NCBI RefSeq assembly: GCF_025567405.1
Contig: NZ_JAOQKJ010000001.1
Location: 1 to 64,000 of the forward strand
Length of the DNA stretch: 64,000 bases
Direction: 5' to 3'
Source: Suilimivivens aceti
GTDB lineage: Bacteria; Bacillota; Clostridia; Lachnospirales; Lachnospiraceae
Position 1 is the first letter of the stretch; every line of letters begins with the position of its first letter. Shown in pieces: positions 1-7,433 of this stretch. The notes beneath the pieces are model-generated. The model had not been told where the DNA came from, made no database searches, and saw only the letters and a program-made list of their open reading frames with translations. Made by a program: the position numbers and the translations under genes.

Positions 1-72
1 GCATTTGTATCGTCACTTTCACTGCTGTAATTTATTCTGTTTGTAATCAACTTTCCCCCTCACACGGGAATT

Positions 73-1398
73 TCAAAAAACTATTGAGGTTGGTATCAGG
101 ATCCGCATGGAAAAGAAGTGATCCTTTACTCCAAACTGTATGGTTCCTCCATACTTTTTCACTGTATAGCTGATACTTTTAATTCCAAATCCATGATTGG
201 CAGCATCCTGCTTTGTTGTTACTGGAAAGCCATTCTTTATCTTTACCTCCCCGTTACAATAATTACGGACCTCTGCATAAATAAACTGTTTCCGCAAAGA
301 CACCTCCATGTGAATAATCCTTTTTTCCGGATCCGGAACCTGGATCACATGCTCAATGGCATTGTCCAGCGCATTACCAAAAATCGTACAGATATCCGTC
401 ACATGCATGAACTTCAGAAGCTCTCCATCTGCCACACAGGTAAAAGTGATCTGATGACTGTGGATCAGCGGCATCTTTCCATCTAACACCCCATCCAGTA
501 CCTGATTGCCGGTCTGCCGCTCCGGCTGGTATGCTGAAAGCTCTCCTTCCATCTGGTCGATCCACTGTGACCGTTTCTCCGGATCCTGTTCTGCCCGAAG
601 TCCCGCAATCTGATGCTTCAGGTCGTGGTATTTCATATTGATCAGGTCGGTAACCTCCTGATAATTCCGGTAGCTGTCATACTGGGCGGTCAGCATGCTC
701 TGGATCTTTGACAGTTCCTTTTCCGCGCTCACCTCATAACGAAGACTCTGATAGGCATAAAGGATCGCCAGTCCTCCAAAGTCCACCAGCGTCCTTATCG
801 TGAAAATATCGGATGCAATGGTTCCGCTGAAAGGGGTATTGCGGTACACAAAGCTTAAGTTGCTGAGCATAAAAGCACTGAGTACGATCAGCAGGGTACT
901 GCTAAGCTCCCTGACACTGATCTCCAGTTCTACCTCATCCCGTTTCATCCTGGATTCTATGATAAAGAGCACCAGTGCCACTGCGCCATAAACAAAAATT
1001 AGCGCCAGTACATTGAAAATCCCTCTCTCTTCCCTGCCACTGTGCACAAAGTATTCCAGCTGCCACTCCAGGGAGGCCATAAATTCCGCCGCCAGAAATG
1101 CTTTCATACAGCAGTAAGCCACCATTTTCCAGGTAATATCCATGATCAGCCAGAGAAATAGAAGCATGATTAAAATGGCGATTACCATACAAGGGATCCA
1201 GAGAAGTGTCGGAACCTCTCCCGTAAGCATCAGCCAGCCTGTCAGCAGCAGAAGCACTGCAGCCGCAATCCCTGTAAAAACAACCGGTTTTACTTTTCTT
1301 CTGTAGAAAAAGCAGAACAGCATACAGCACAGCCATTCTGCGATCGCCGTATAATATCTTGGTATATCCTGATAGGCACCTGTCAGTATTTCTTCCAT
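73..1398 (-). CDS. AgrC/CitA-like sensor histidine kinase (GHKL ATPase)
   Basis: Membrane sensor kinase of 441 residues. The first ~220 residues form about six or seven hydrophobic segments, with no clear extracellular domain, as in AgrC and other peptide- or membrane-sensing kinases. A short coiled linker leads to the phosphoacceptor region YHDLKHQIAGL near residue 258. The C-terminal GHKL ATPase has an N-box (NALDNAIEHV) and a G-box (HGFGIKSI). The start lies 2 bases after the stop of the LytTR regulator, and its ribosome site GGGAGA sits inside the end of that gene, so the two are translationally coupled and certainly form one two-component system. No autoinducer peptide or AgrB processing protease is visible nearby, so the signal is unknown. 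Confidence 0.9.
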   Translation of the reverse strand: MEEILTGAYQDIPRYYTAIAEWLCCMLFCFFYRRKVKPVVFTGIAAAVLLLLTGWLMLTGEVPTLLWIPCMVIAILIMLLFLWLIMDITWKMVAYCCMKAFLAAEFMASLEWQLEYFVHSGREERGIFNVLALIFVYGAVALVLFIIESRMKRDEVELEISVRELSSTLLIVLSAFMLSNLSFVYRNTPFSGTIASDIFTIRTLVDFGGLAILYAYQSLRYEVSAEKELSKIQSMLTAQYDSYRNYQEVTDLINMKYHDLKHQIAGLRAEQDPEKRSQWIDQMEGELSAYQPERQTGNQVLDGVLDGKMPLIHSHQITFTCVADGELLKFMHVTDICTIFGNALDNAIEHVIQVPDPEKRIIHMEVSLRKQFIYAEVRNYCNGEVKIKNGFPVTTKQDAANHGFGIKSISYTVKKYGGTIQFGVKDHFFSMRILIPTSIVF

Positions 1399-1400
1399 GA

Positions 1401-2105
1401 TTAATGTTCTCCCATATATTCTGCCAGTGCTGCCATGAAATCATTTTTTCTTGCCCGGCTGATCAGAAGCGCCTCTCCCAGGATCATACAGCAGCCATCC
1501 CTGACGCCGTCCACATATTCCAGATTCACAAGATACCCTTTATTGCTGCGGAAAAACCCAAGCGGCACAAACCTTTCCTCCGCATCCTGCATTCTGGCTC
1601 TCTCCTTCAGGTCTCCGTTTTCTGTATGATAGATCAGATTGTGGCCTTCGCTTTCGATATAATAAATAGAAGTGGCATCCAGCCTTACGACTCCCTCCTG
1701 TGTATTCACCTTCACCGGCCAGCCAGTCTTCTGTGGGATCCTGCTGATCGCACGCTCTAACTTTCTTGCAAAGGAAAAATAGGTCACTGGCTTCAGCACA
1801 TAGTCCATGGCATCCACCTCGTAGCCACGGATCGCATAGTTTGTCATGTTGGTGATAAACATGATCACAACCTTAGTATCAAGCTTCCGTATTTCCTCTG
1901 CTGCTGTCATGCCATCCATAAACTGCATCTGGATATCCATCAGGATGATGTCATATTCTCCGGTATACTTTTCCACGATCTCATCCCCGTCTGTGAAGCG
2001 GATCACCCTAAACCGTCTGCCGGATTCCTGCTGATATTTCTCAATATATTCAGTAAGCTGCTTTGCGTAAGTTTCTTCATCTTCTACAATGGCAATGGTG
2101 ATCAT
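1401..2105 (-). CDS. LytTR-family response regulator
   Basis: Response regulator of 234 residues, partner of the adjacent kinase. It has a CheY-like receiver (VEDEE acidic pocket near the N-terminus, phosphoacceptor Asp in ILMDIQM near residue 54, Lys in YVLKPV) followed by a LytTR DNA-binding domain (residues ~130-234, with VRLDATSIYYIES and FFRSNKGYLVNL). I chose the start MITIAIVEDE at 2105 rather than an upstream in-frame codon because GGAGGG lies at 2115-2120 just ahead of it and the receiver begins there. A TATAAT box on the minus strand at 2142-2147 probably serves the two-gene operon. Members of this family usually bind pairs of direct repeats upstream of their targets. Confidence 0.92.
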   Translation of the reverse strand: MITIAIVEDEETYAKQLTEYIEKYQQESGRRFRVIRFTDGDEIVEKYTGEYDIILMDIQMQFMDGMTAAEEIRKLDTKVVIMFITNMTNYAIRGYEVDAMDYVLKPVTYFSFARKLERAISRIPQKTGWPVKVNTQEGVVRLDATSIYYIESEGHNLIYHTENGDLKERARMQDAEERFVPLGFFRSNKGYLVNLEYVDGVRDGCCMILGEALLISRARKNDFMAALAEYMGEH

Positions 2106-2141
2106 ATCCTGACACCCTCCTGTCTGATTTTCGTACGCATC

Positions 2142-2147
2142 ATTATA
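2142..2147 (-). promoter_or_regulatory. -10 element for the LytTR/kinase operon
   Basis: A perfect TATAAT reads on the minus strand 37 bases ahead of the regulator start. The matching -35 position (TGGAAA) is poor, which suggests activator dependence or weak expression. It stands back to back with the promoter of the MATE gene. Confidence 0.55.
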
Positions 2148-2176
2148 GCAGAACTTCTCCTTACTTTCCACCTTTC

Positions 2177-2205
2177 TTGACAGTCCCGGGAACATATGTT
2201 ATAGT
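2177..2205 (+). promoter_or_regulatory. Sigma-A promoter of the MATE gene
   Basis: TTGACA at 2177-2182 and TATAGT at 2200-2205 are separated by exactly 17 bases. Transcription should start near 2212, leaving a leader of about 115 bases before the MATE start codon. Confidence 0.8.
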
Positions 2206-2211
2206 AAGCCG

Positions 2212-2327
2212 CATAAAACCCTGCGGGGTGTGGATTTTTCAAGAGTGATCTTCTTTTCGCCACACAGTAGCCTATACTGTATGGCTTTTTTTGTGGAAAA
2301 AATTGGAAATTACAGGAGTGAAAGAAA
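2212..2327 (+). promoter_or_regulatory. Attenuator-like leader upstream of the MATE gene
   Basis: The leader can fold GTGTGG (2228-2233) with CCACAC (2260-2265). A second hairpin, AGCC-t-ATA/TAT-GGCT (2269-2286), is followed by a run of seven T and looks like an intrinsic terminator ahead of the coding region. A competing hairpin ACAGTA/TACTGT (2264-2280) shares bases with both. A seven-codon open frame GTG...TGA (2228-2248) overlaps the first stem but has no good ribosome site. A promoter, alternative stems and a terminator before the gene fit transcription attenuation or an unassigned riboswitch. I do not recognise a named riboswitch class. Confidence 0.5.
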
Positions 2328-3656
2328 ATGGATCAGAATTTTATGAAAGAAAAGAAAATATTGCCGCTTGTGATCTCCATGGCGCTGCCCATGGTACTCT
2401 CCATGGCGGTCAATTCCCTGTACAACATCGTGGACAGCTACTTTGTAGCCAGAATCAGTGAAAATGCCATGACAGCCCTTTCTCTGGTATATCCCGTCCA
2501 AAACCTGATGACAGCCATTGCGGTGGGCTTTGGTATCGGTATGAATGCAAGGATCGCCTTCTGTCTTGGTGCACAGGATCAGAAGCAGGCCGATCAGGCT
2601 GCTGCAACCGGTATGGTACTCAGCATTATCCACGGCCTTATATTAATGGTCATCTGTCTTCTTGGCATGCCAAAATTCCTGTCTCTGTTTACTGACAATG
2701 AAGAGATCCTTTCCATGGGGCTGACCTATGCGAACCGCGCCTTCCTGTTCTCCGTCATCATCATGCTTGGCATTTCTCTGGAAAAGGTATTTCAGGCTGT
2801 TGGACGCATGAAGGTATCCATGATCAGTATGATGTGCGGCTTTATCGCCAATATTATACTGGATCCGCTGATGATCTTCGGGATCGGTCCTTTCCCCCAA
2901 ATGGGAATGGCAGGTGCTGCCTATGCTACCGGAATCGGCCAGTTCATCACACTGCTTGTTTATGTTGTGTTCTGCATTTTCCGGCCACTGCCGGTTTCCT
3001 TTGCAAGGGAAAATATTGTATGGAACAGAGCACTGCTGCAAAAGCTATATGCCGTTGGTATCCCGGCTTCCCTGAATATGGCCCTGCCGTCCCTCCTGAT
3101 CTCTTCCCTGAACGGCATCCTGTCTGCTTTCTCTGGAACCTATGTCCTGGTGCTCGGCGCCTATTACAAGCTGCAGACCTTTATTTACCTGTCTGCTAAC
3201 GGTATCATCCAGGGCATCCGTCCACTGATCAGCTTTAATTACGGTGCCGGGGAAAAGAAACGGATTCAGCAGATTTTTGGTACCACCCTTGCCCTGACAG
3301 CAGGTGTCATGGCTGTTGGTACCCTGCTTTCCTTCCTGATCCCCGGTCAGATGATCGGCCTTTTCACGGAAAATCAGGAAACTATCCAGATCGGTATCAA
3401 AGCCCTTCATATCATCAGCCTTGGCTTTATCGTATCAGCGGTGTCAGTCACCTGCTGCGGCGCGCTGGAGGCTCTTGGCAAGGGAATGGCTTCTCTGCTC
3501 ATTTCCCTGTCAAGATATGCTGTGATCATCATTCCGGCTGCTTTCCTGTTCAGCCGCCTGTACGGAGCCGAAGGTGTATTTGCCGCCTTCCCCGCAACTG
3601 AGCTGCTGACTGCTGTCTTTGCATGGATTGTCTATAAAAGAAATCAAAGGTGCTGA
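2328..3656 (+). CDS. MATE-family multidrug/Na+ antiporter
   Basis: Inner-membrane efflux protein of 442 residues with about 12 hydrophobic segments. The two MatE halves begin near residues 15 and 235. The start has the family look (LPLVISMALPMVLSM followed by LYNIVDSYFVAR). Length fits the family (~440-460). Such proteins export cationic drugs or metabolites in exchange for Na+ or H+; the substrate cannot be read from sequence. GGAG sits about 10 bases before the ATG. The gene stands alone, behind its own promoter and terminator-containing leader, so expression is probably conditional. It converges with the CPBP gene 9 bases downstream. Confidence 0.92.
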   Translation: MDQNFMKEKKILPLVISMALPMVLSMAVNSLYNIVDSYFVARISENAMTALSLVYPVQNLMTAIAVGFGIGMNARIAFCLGAQDQKQADQAAATGMVLSIIHGLILMVICLLGMPKFLSLFTDNEEILSMGLTYANRAFLFSVIIMLGISLEKVFQAVGRMKVSMISMMCGFIANIILDPLMIFGIGPFPQMGMAGAAYATGIGQFITLLVYVVFCIFRPLPVSFARENIVWNRALLQKLYAVGIPASLNMALPSLLISSLNGILSAFSGTYVLVLGAYYKLQTFIYLSANGIIQGIRPLISFNYGAGEKKRIQQIFGTTLALTAGVMAVGTLLSFLIPGQMIGLFTENQETIQIGIKALHIISLGFIVSAVSVTCCGALEALGKGMASLLISLSRYAVIIIPAAFLFSRLYGAEGVFAAFPATELLTAVFAWIVYKRNQRC

Positions 3657-3665
3657 AAAAATAGC

Positions 3666-4664
3666 TTATTTTTCCTCTTTATACTCTTTTGTAAAGAGGA
3701 ATGGCAGATACACAATCCCGTTTACAATAAGAACCATCAGAAGATCCTTCCAGCTGTAAATGCGGCCTCCAAAGTCTGCACTGCCCGTCAGTACGGCGAT
3801 CACGTTGTTATTGATGTAATGAAGCACTACTGCAGTCCAGATATTCCCGGTTCTGCTATAGGCAAAGCCAAAGAATACAGAATAGCAGATACAGGCAATG
3901 ATCTGGATCAGGATGCTCTGCAGCCACGTATCCGGACTGTAATAAAACAGATTGATCGGCAGATGCCACAGTCCCCAGATCACACCAAGCAGAAGGACAC
4001 CGCCCTTTAATCCGAACCGTTTCTGCAGAACGGGCTGCAGGAAATAACGCCAGCCATACTCTTCTCCGAAAAAGATGATATAACTCAGGAAGTAATTGAT
4101 CACAAGCACCGGAAGCATGATGTAAAGAGACGGGTCTGCAAAAAGAGAACCGAATTCCCTGATCTGCCCCTCCAGAAGATAACTGAGCAGCAGTCTTACC
4201 ACATAAAGCAGCAGAAACAGCAGCATGATCAGGAAGGAAGCCTTCACCTGATGTCCTCTAAAATTCAACCCTGCCGCTTCTTTTATTTCCCTCTTTTCCA
4301 GAAGGAGAAGGACAAGCGCAGCTACACCTCCAACGATAAACACGTAGTTCTGGATCACATACCAGCCTTCCCCTACGCCTATCACATTGCCAAGCGGAAT
4401 AATTATGCTGAGTACAGCGCAGATCACGGTAAGTGCCAGCACCACAAAATATGTCACAAAAAACTTCATCGGCAGCTTCTGCTCTTTTTCTCTTGCTGCA
4501 AGCAGCACTGCCATAACTCCCGCTGCCGGATACAGCATCTGTGCCGCCGGAAAGCTGCTGATATCCCTTCCAAGGAAATAACCGATCCCCATCAGTACTC
4601 CCATTACCAGTGTCAGACCGAAATTAACACCAAAGAACAGTTTCACCTGTTTATTCTCATTCAT
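3666..4664 (-). CDS. CPBP-family intramembrane protease
   Basis: Multi-pass membrane protein of 332 residues with roughly eight or nine hydrophobic segments. The CPBP (Abi/CAAX protease-like) motifs are present: FFGEEYGWRYFL supplies the paired glutamates, LWGLWHLPINLF the first conserved histidine, and VVLHYINNN the second His with Asn. In bacteria this family includes prenyl-protein-type endopeptidases and bacteriocin self-immunity proteins; the role here is unknown. I chose MNENKQ at 4664, which overlaps the upstream stop codon, because GGGAG lies 9 bases ahead. MTRMNE at 4673 is the alternative. It is the last gene of an XRE / DUF6773-like / CPBP unit. Confidence 0.85.
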   Translation of the reverse strand: MNENKQVKLFFGVNFGLTLVMGVLMGIGYFLGRDISSFPAAQMLYPAAGVMAVLLAAREKEQKLPMKFFVTYFVVLALTVICAVLSIIIPLGNVIGVGEGWYVIQNYVFIVGGVAALVLLLLEKREIKEAAGLNFRGHQVKASFLIMLLFLLLYVVRLLLSYLLEGQIREFGSLFADPSLYIMLPVLVINYFLSYIIFFGEEYGWRYFLQPVLQKRFGLKGGVLLLGVIWGLWHLPINLFYYSPDTWLQSILIQIIACICYSVFFGFAYSRTGNIWTAVVLHYINNNVIAVLTGSADFGGRIYSWKDLLMVLIVNGIVYLPFLFTKEYKEEK

Positions 4665-5169
4665 CCTCGTCATCTCCCAGCATTTCATTTTCTATTTTCT
4701 GCTCCCTGAGCTTTGTCACCTTTCCCACGATCAGAAAAGCCACAAAACAGAGCACAAAAATGATGCCTCCATCACACGCCCCTGCGATCAGTCCGACCAT
4801 CACTTTGTCAGACACCTTTTCCACATAAGGGTTCTGCGCCGCCGTGCAGACACCAAACAGGATCCCCCCAAGGACAGCGCCTGTCAGACTGTACAGCAGA
4901 TATGCCTTCACACCCGGCACTTTCCTGTGCTGGAAATTCCAGACACCCTTCCACATACAGCCAACCACCACGCAGATAGACGCTATCATAAATGTGATCC
5001 ATTCCCCCTGGATCTGCTCAAAGGGCATCCCTTTGATATTTCTCTGATAAATAATACTGATCAGCAAAAGCCAGTAGGTGATCCAGAAGCACGTATGCTC
5101 TACTCTGTATATTTCCTGCTGCTGTCTTTCATCAGCCTGCTTCGCAAATAATTTCTTCCAAAGTTTCAT
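4657..5169 (-). CDS. DUF6773-like four-helix membrane protein
   Basis: Protein of 170 residues with a soluble N-terminus (MKLWKKLFAKQADERQQQ), four hydrophobic segments (about 29-45, 58-76, 90-112, 128-150) and a charged acidic tail ending DDEDE. The arrangement fits small uncharacterised Firmicutes membrane proteins encoded next to XRE regulators; the DUF6773 label is from memory of the family. Its ribosome site GAGGAG overlaps the end of the XRE gene, and its last codons overlap the start of the CPBP protease, so the three genes are tightly coupled. No catalytic motif is visible. Confidence 0.65.
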   Translation of the reverse strand: MKLWKKLFAKQADERQQQEIYRVEHTCFWITYWLLLISIIYQRNIKGMPFEQIQGEWITFMIASICVVVGCMWKGVWNFQHRKVPGVKAYLLYSLTGAVLGGILFGVCTAAQNPYVEKVSDKVMVGLIAGACDGGIIFVLCFVAFLIVGKVTKLREQKIENEMLGDDEDE

Positions 5170-5174
5170 TTCAC

Positions 5175-5384
5175 TTACTCCTCTCTCTCCTCATCTTCCC
5201 AGAAAAGTCCATCCAGCGTTCTGTCAAGTGCCCTGCAGATCGCAATACAGAGTTGCAGGGACGGATTAAATTTCCCTGCCTCAATCATTCCGATCGTCTG
5301 CCTGGTCACTCCTACCTTCTCTGCAAGCTGCTCCTGGGACAGATCCTTTTCAATCCTCGCAATTTTCATCCGTTTATTCTTCAT
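5175..5384 (-). CDS. Small XRE-family transcriptional regulator
   Basis: Sixty-nine-residue protein that is almost entirely one helix-turn-helix domain: KIARIEKDLSQEQLAEKVGV then TRQTIGMIEAGKFNPSLQL. It belongs to the compact YozG/PBSX-like XRE type often paired with a membrane protein. I chose MKNKRMK at 5384 because GGAGAGAG precedes it; an upstream in-frame start would add 37 residues that look like non-coding leader. It heads the operon with the DUF6773-like and CPBP genes. Two inverted repeats around its promoter are plausible autoregulatory operators. Confidence 0.88.
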   Translation of the reverse strand: MKNKRMKIARIEKDLSQEQLAEKVGVTRQTIGMIEAGKFNPSLQLCIAICRALDRTLDGLFWEDEEREE

Positions 5385-5411
5385 ATCATTATCTCTCTCC
5401 TCTTCCGGATG

Positions 5412-5516
5412 TTGTAATCTGACGTTACAAACCGAACAGGCAATTTTTTCTGTATCCGTCATAGATATAGTAATATTTCTTTTTCTTTTTGTCAACTATA
5501 TTTTACATTTTGTAAA
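5412..5516 (-). promoter_or_regulatory. XRE operon promoter flanked by two inverted repeats
   Basis: On the minus strand TTGACA (5490-5495) and TACTAT (5467-5472) are 17 bases apart. Just upstream lies a palindrome TTTACA-aaa-TGTAAA (5502-5516). Downstream of the start point lies TTGTAA-n7-TTACAA (5412-5430). The half-sites are related (TTTACA/TTACAA), so both could bind the small XRE regulator and repress its own operon. Binding is inference. Confidence 0.65.
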
Positions 5517-5592
5517 CTACCATCCTGTTCCCATTGACCACCAGCCTGTTTTTGTGCATAATTTCATTATCATGCTGTGAGGTGACATTATT

Positions 5593-6348
5593 ATGAAATT
5601 TATTTCCTGGAACGTAAATGGTCTTCGTGCCTGTGTGCAGAAAGGCTTTCTTGATTATTTTCACTCTGTGGATGCGGATTTTTTCTGCATTCAGGAATCA
5701 AAGCTGCAGGAGGGGCAGATTGCTCTTGACCTCCCCGGCTACCATCAGTACTGGAATTATGCAGAGAAAAAAGGCTACTCCGGTACAGCCATTTTTGCAA
5801 AGAAGGAGCCCTTTTCTGTCTCTTATGGGATCGGCATCGATGAGCATGACAAGGAAGGCCGTGTGATCACACTGGAATATGACAACTTCTATCTGGTGAC
5901 CTGCTATACACCTAATTCCCAGAATGAGCTGGCAAGACTTCCCTACCGTATGACATGGGAGGATGATTTCCTCGCCTATTTAAAATCTCTGGATGTGAAA
6001 AAGCCTGTGATCCTCTGCGGTGACCTGAATGTGGCCCATGAAGAGATTGACTTAAAGAACCCCAAAAGCAACCGCCAGAATGCTGGCTTTTCAGATGAGG
6101 AACGGGCGAAAATGACAACCCTTTTGCAGGCCGGCTTCACTGATACCTTCCGTTATTTTTATCCTGCTGCCGAGGGGATCTACTCCTGGTGGTCTTATCG
6201 TTTCAAAGCACGTGAAAAGAATGCCGGATGGCGTATTGACTACTTTATTACCTCAGAGCGCCTTGCTCCGCAATTAAAAAAGGCAGCCATCCATACCGAG
6301 GTTTTCGGTTCGGATCACTGCCCTGTTGAGCTGGATATTGATTTATAA
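5593..6348 (+). CDS. xth: Exodeoxyribonuclease III (AP endonuclease)
   Basis: Exonuclease III/ExoA homologue of 251 residues, the normal size. It cuts DNA 5' to abasic sites and trims 3' ends in base-excision repair. The family motifs appear in order: KFISWNVNGLRA at the N-terminus, CIQESKLQ (metal-binding Glu), GRVITLEY, VTCYTPNS, CGDLNVAHEEIDL (catalytic Asp/Asn), WWSYR, WRIDYFI and GSDHCPV (catalytic Asp-His). It is a single gene on the plus strand, divergent from the XRE operon and ending 2 bases before the convergent rsmH-like stop. No regulatory site was noticed. Confidence 0.96.
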   Translation: MKFISWNVNGLRACVQKGFLDYFHSVDADFFCIQESKLQEGQIALDLPGYHQYWNYAEKKGYSGTAIFAKKEPFSVSYGIGIDEHDKEGRVITLEYDNFYLVTCYTPNSQNELARLPYRMTWEDDFLAYLKSLDVKKPVILCGDLNVAHEEIDLKNPKSNRQNAGFSDEERAKMTTLLQAGFTDTFRYFYPAAEGIYSWWSYRFKAREKNAGWRIDYFITSERLAPQLKKAAIHTEVFGSDHCPVELDIDL

Positions 6349-6350
6349 AC

Positions 6351-7418
6351 TCATTCTTCTGCCAGGACCGCCCAGCGCATCTTGGTGGATTTCGCCCTTG
6401 GGTTCTTTGCGCATTCCTCGCTGGAAGGCCGGATCACATCTTCAGCGACCTCGCTGTAGATCCCTGCTTTCTTCCCTTCCTTGAAGGCACGCTTCACCAG
6501 CCTGTCTTCCCCGGAATGGAAGGTCAGGATAGCGATCCTTCCACCAGGTGCCATACAGGAAGGGAGCTTTGTCAGAAAGGCTTCCAGTACTTCAAACTCA
6601 CTGTTTACATCTATACGGAGTGCCTGAAACACACGGGCACAGGATTTCTTCACTGCTTCCTTCCGTTCCTTTTCAGGCAGAAAAGCAAGTGTTTCCCCGA
6701 TCAGCTCTGCCAGCTTTGTGGTGGTATCTATCTTTTGCCCTTTGCGGTTTCTTCCGGCGATAGCCCTTGCGATTTCTGCCGCATAGGGTTCGTCAGAATT
6801 GTCGATCAGCATTCCCTCGATCTCTTCCCGGTTCATTTTCCGTAAGCGTTCTGATGCAGGCTCACCGTTCTGTGGGTTCAGCCGGAGATCTAAGGGTCCT
6901 TCCTGTTTATAGGAAAATCCCCTCTCCGGATTATCGATCTGCATGGAGGATACACCAAGATCTGCCAGCAGGAAATCAAAGGAACCGTACTGCTCTGCCA
7001 CCCTGTCAACATTAGCAAAGTTCTCGGAAATGGGAGTAAAGATCTCTTCTGAAAATCCTGCCTCCCTGAGCCTTTTTGTGGTCTTCACGATCTCGATCGG
7101 ATCTACATCCAGTGCATACAGGTGTCCCCTTCCCTGCAGTGCCTCCAGCATCTTCCGGCTGTGTCCGCCATATCCAAGGGTAGCATCCAGTCCTTTCATA
7201 CCCGGTTTTATCTGCAGGAAGGTAAGGATCTCCTGTACACAGATGGAAATGTGCATTCCCGCCGGTGTACTGCCCTTTCTGATCACCCTTTCTATCGTAT
7301 CCTGATATTTCTCCGGATTGAGTTCCTTATATTTTTCACTGAATTTTCTGGGATGTGTCCCACTGTAACGCACTCTTCTCTTATGAGGCTTCTCATCCTT
7401 CTGCTCTTCTGTCCCCAA
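6351..7418 (-). CDS. rsmH: RsmH-family 16S rRNA m4C1402 methyltransferase, N-extended
   Basis: SAM-dependent methyltransferase of 355 residues, against the usual ~310. The catalytic core starts near residue 54 (SICVQEILTFLQIKPG) with the SAM loop LDATLGYGGHS and continues with ADLGVSSMQID, RGFSYKQEGPLDLR and ILTFHSGEDRLVKR, so it is clearly MraW/RsmH-like. The extra ~50 N-terminal residues are basic (KPHKRRVRYSGTHPRK). The start reads TTG with AGGTG five bases upstream. It lies 15 bases after tex and not in the mraZ-ftsL-pbp division cluster. Some Clostridia carry two rsmH genes, so this may be the divergent paralogue with an altered target. Confidence 0.88.
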   Translation of the reverse strand: MGTEEQKDEKPHKRRVRYSGTHPRKFSEKYKELNPEKYQDTIERVIRKGSTPAGMHISICVQEILTFLQIKPGMKGLDATLGYGGHSRKMLEALQGRGHLYALDVDPIEIVKTTKRLREAGFSEEIFTPISENFANVDRVAEQYGSFDFLLADLGVSSMQIDNPERGFSYKQEGPLDLRLNPQNGEPASERLRKMNREEIEGMLIDNSDEPYAAEIARAIAGRNRKGQKIDTTTKLAELIGETLAFLPEKERKEAVKKSCARVFQALRIDVNSEFEVLEAFLTKLPSCMAPGGRIAILTFHSGEDRLVKRAFKEGKKAGIYSEVAEDVIRPSSEECAKNPRAKSTKMRWAVLAEE

Positions 7419-7433
7419 TCCGTCACCTGCTTT

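Noticed and set aside
2228..2248. Seven-codon leader peptide in the MATE leader as a firm coding gene
   Set aside because: It starts with GTG and lacks a ribosome site; it is recorded only as a possibility within the attenuator.
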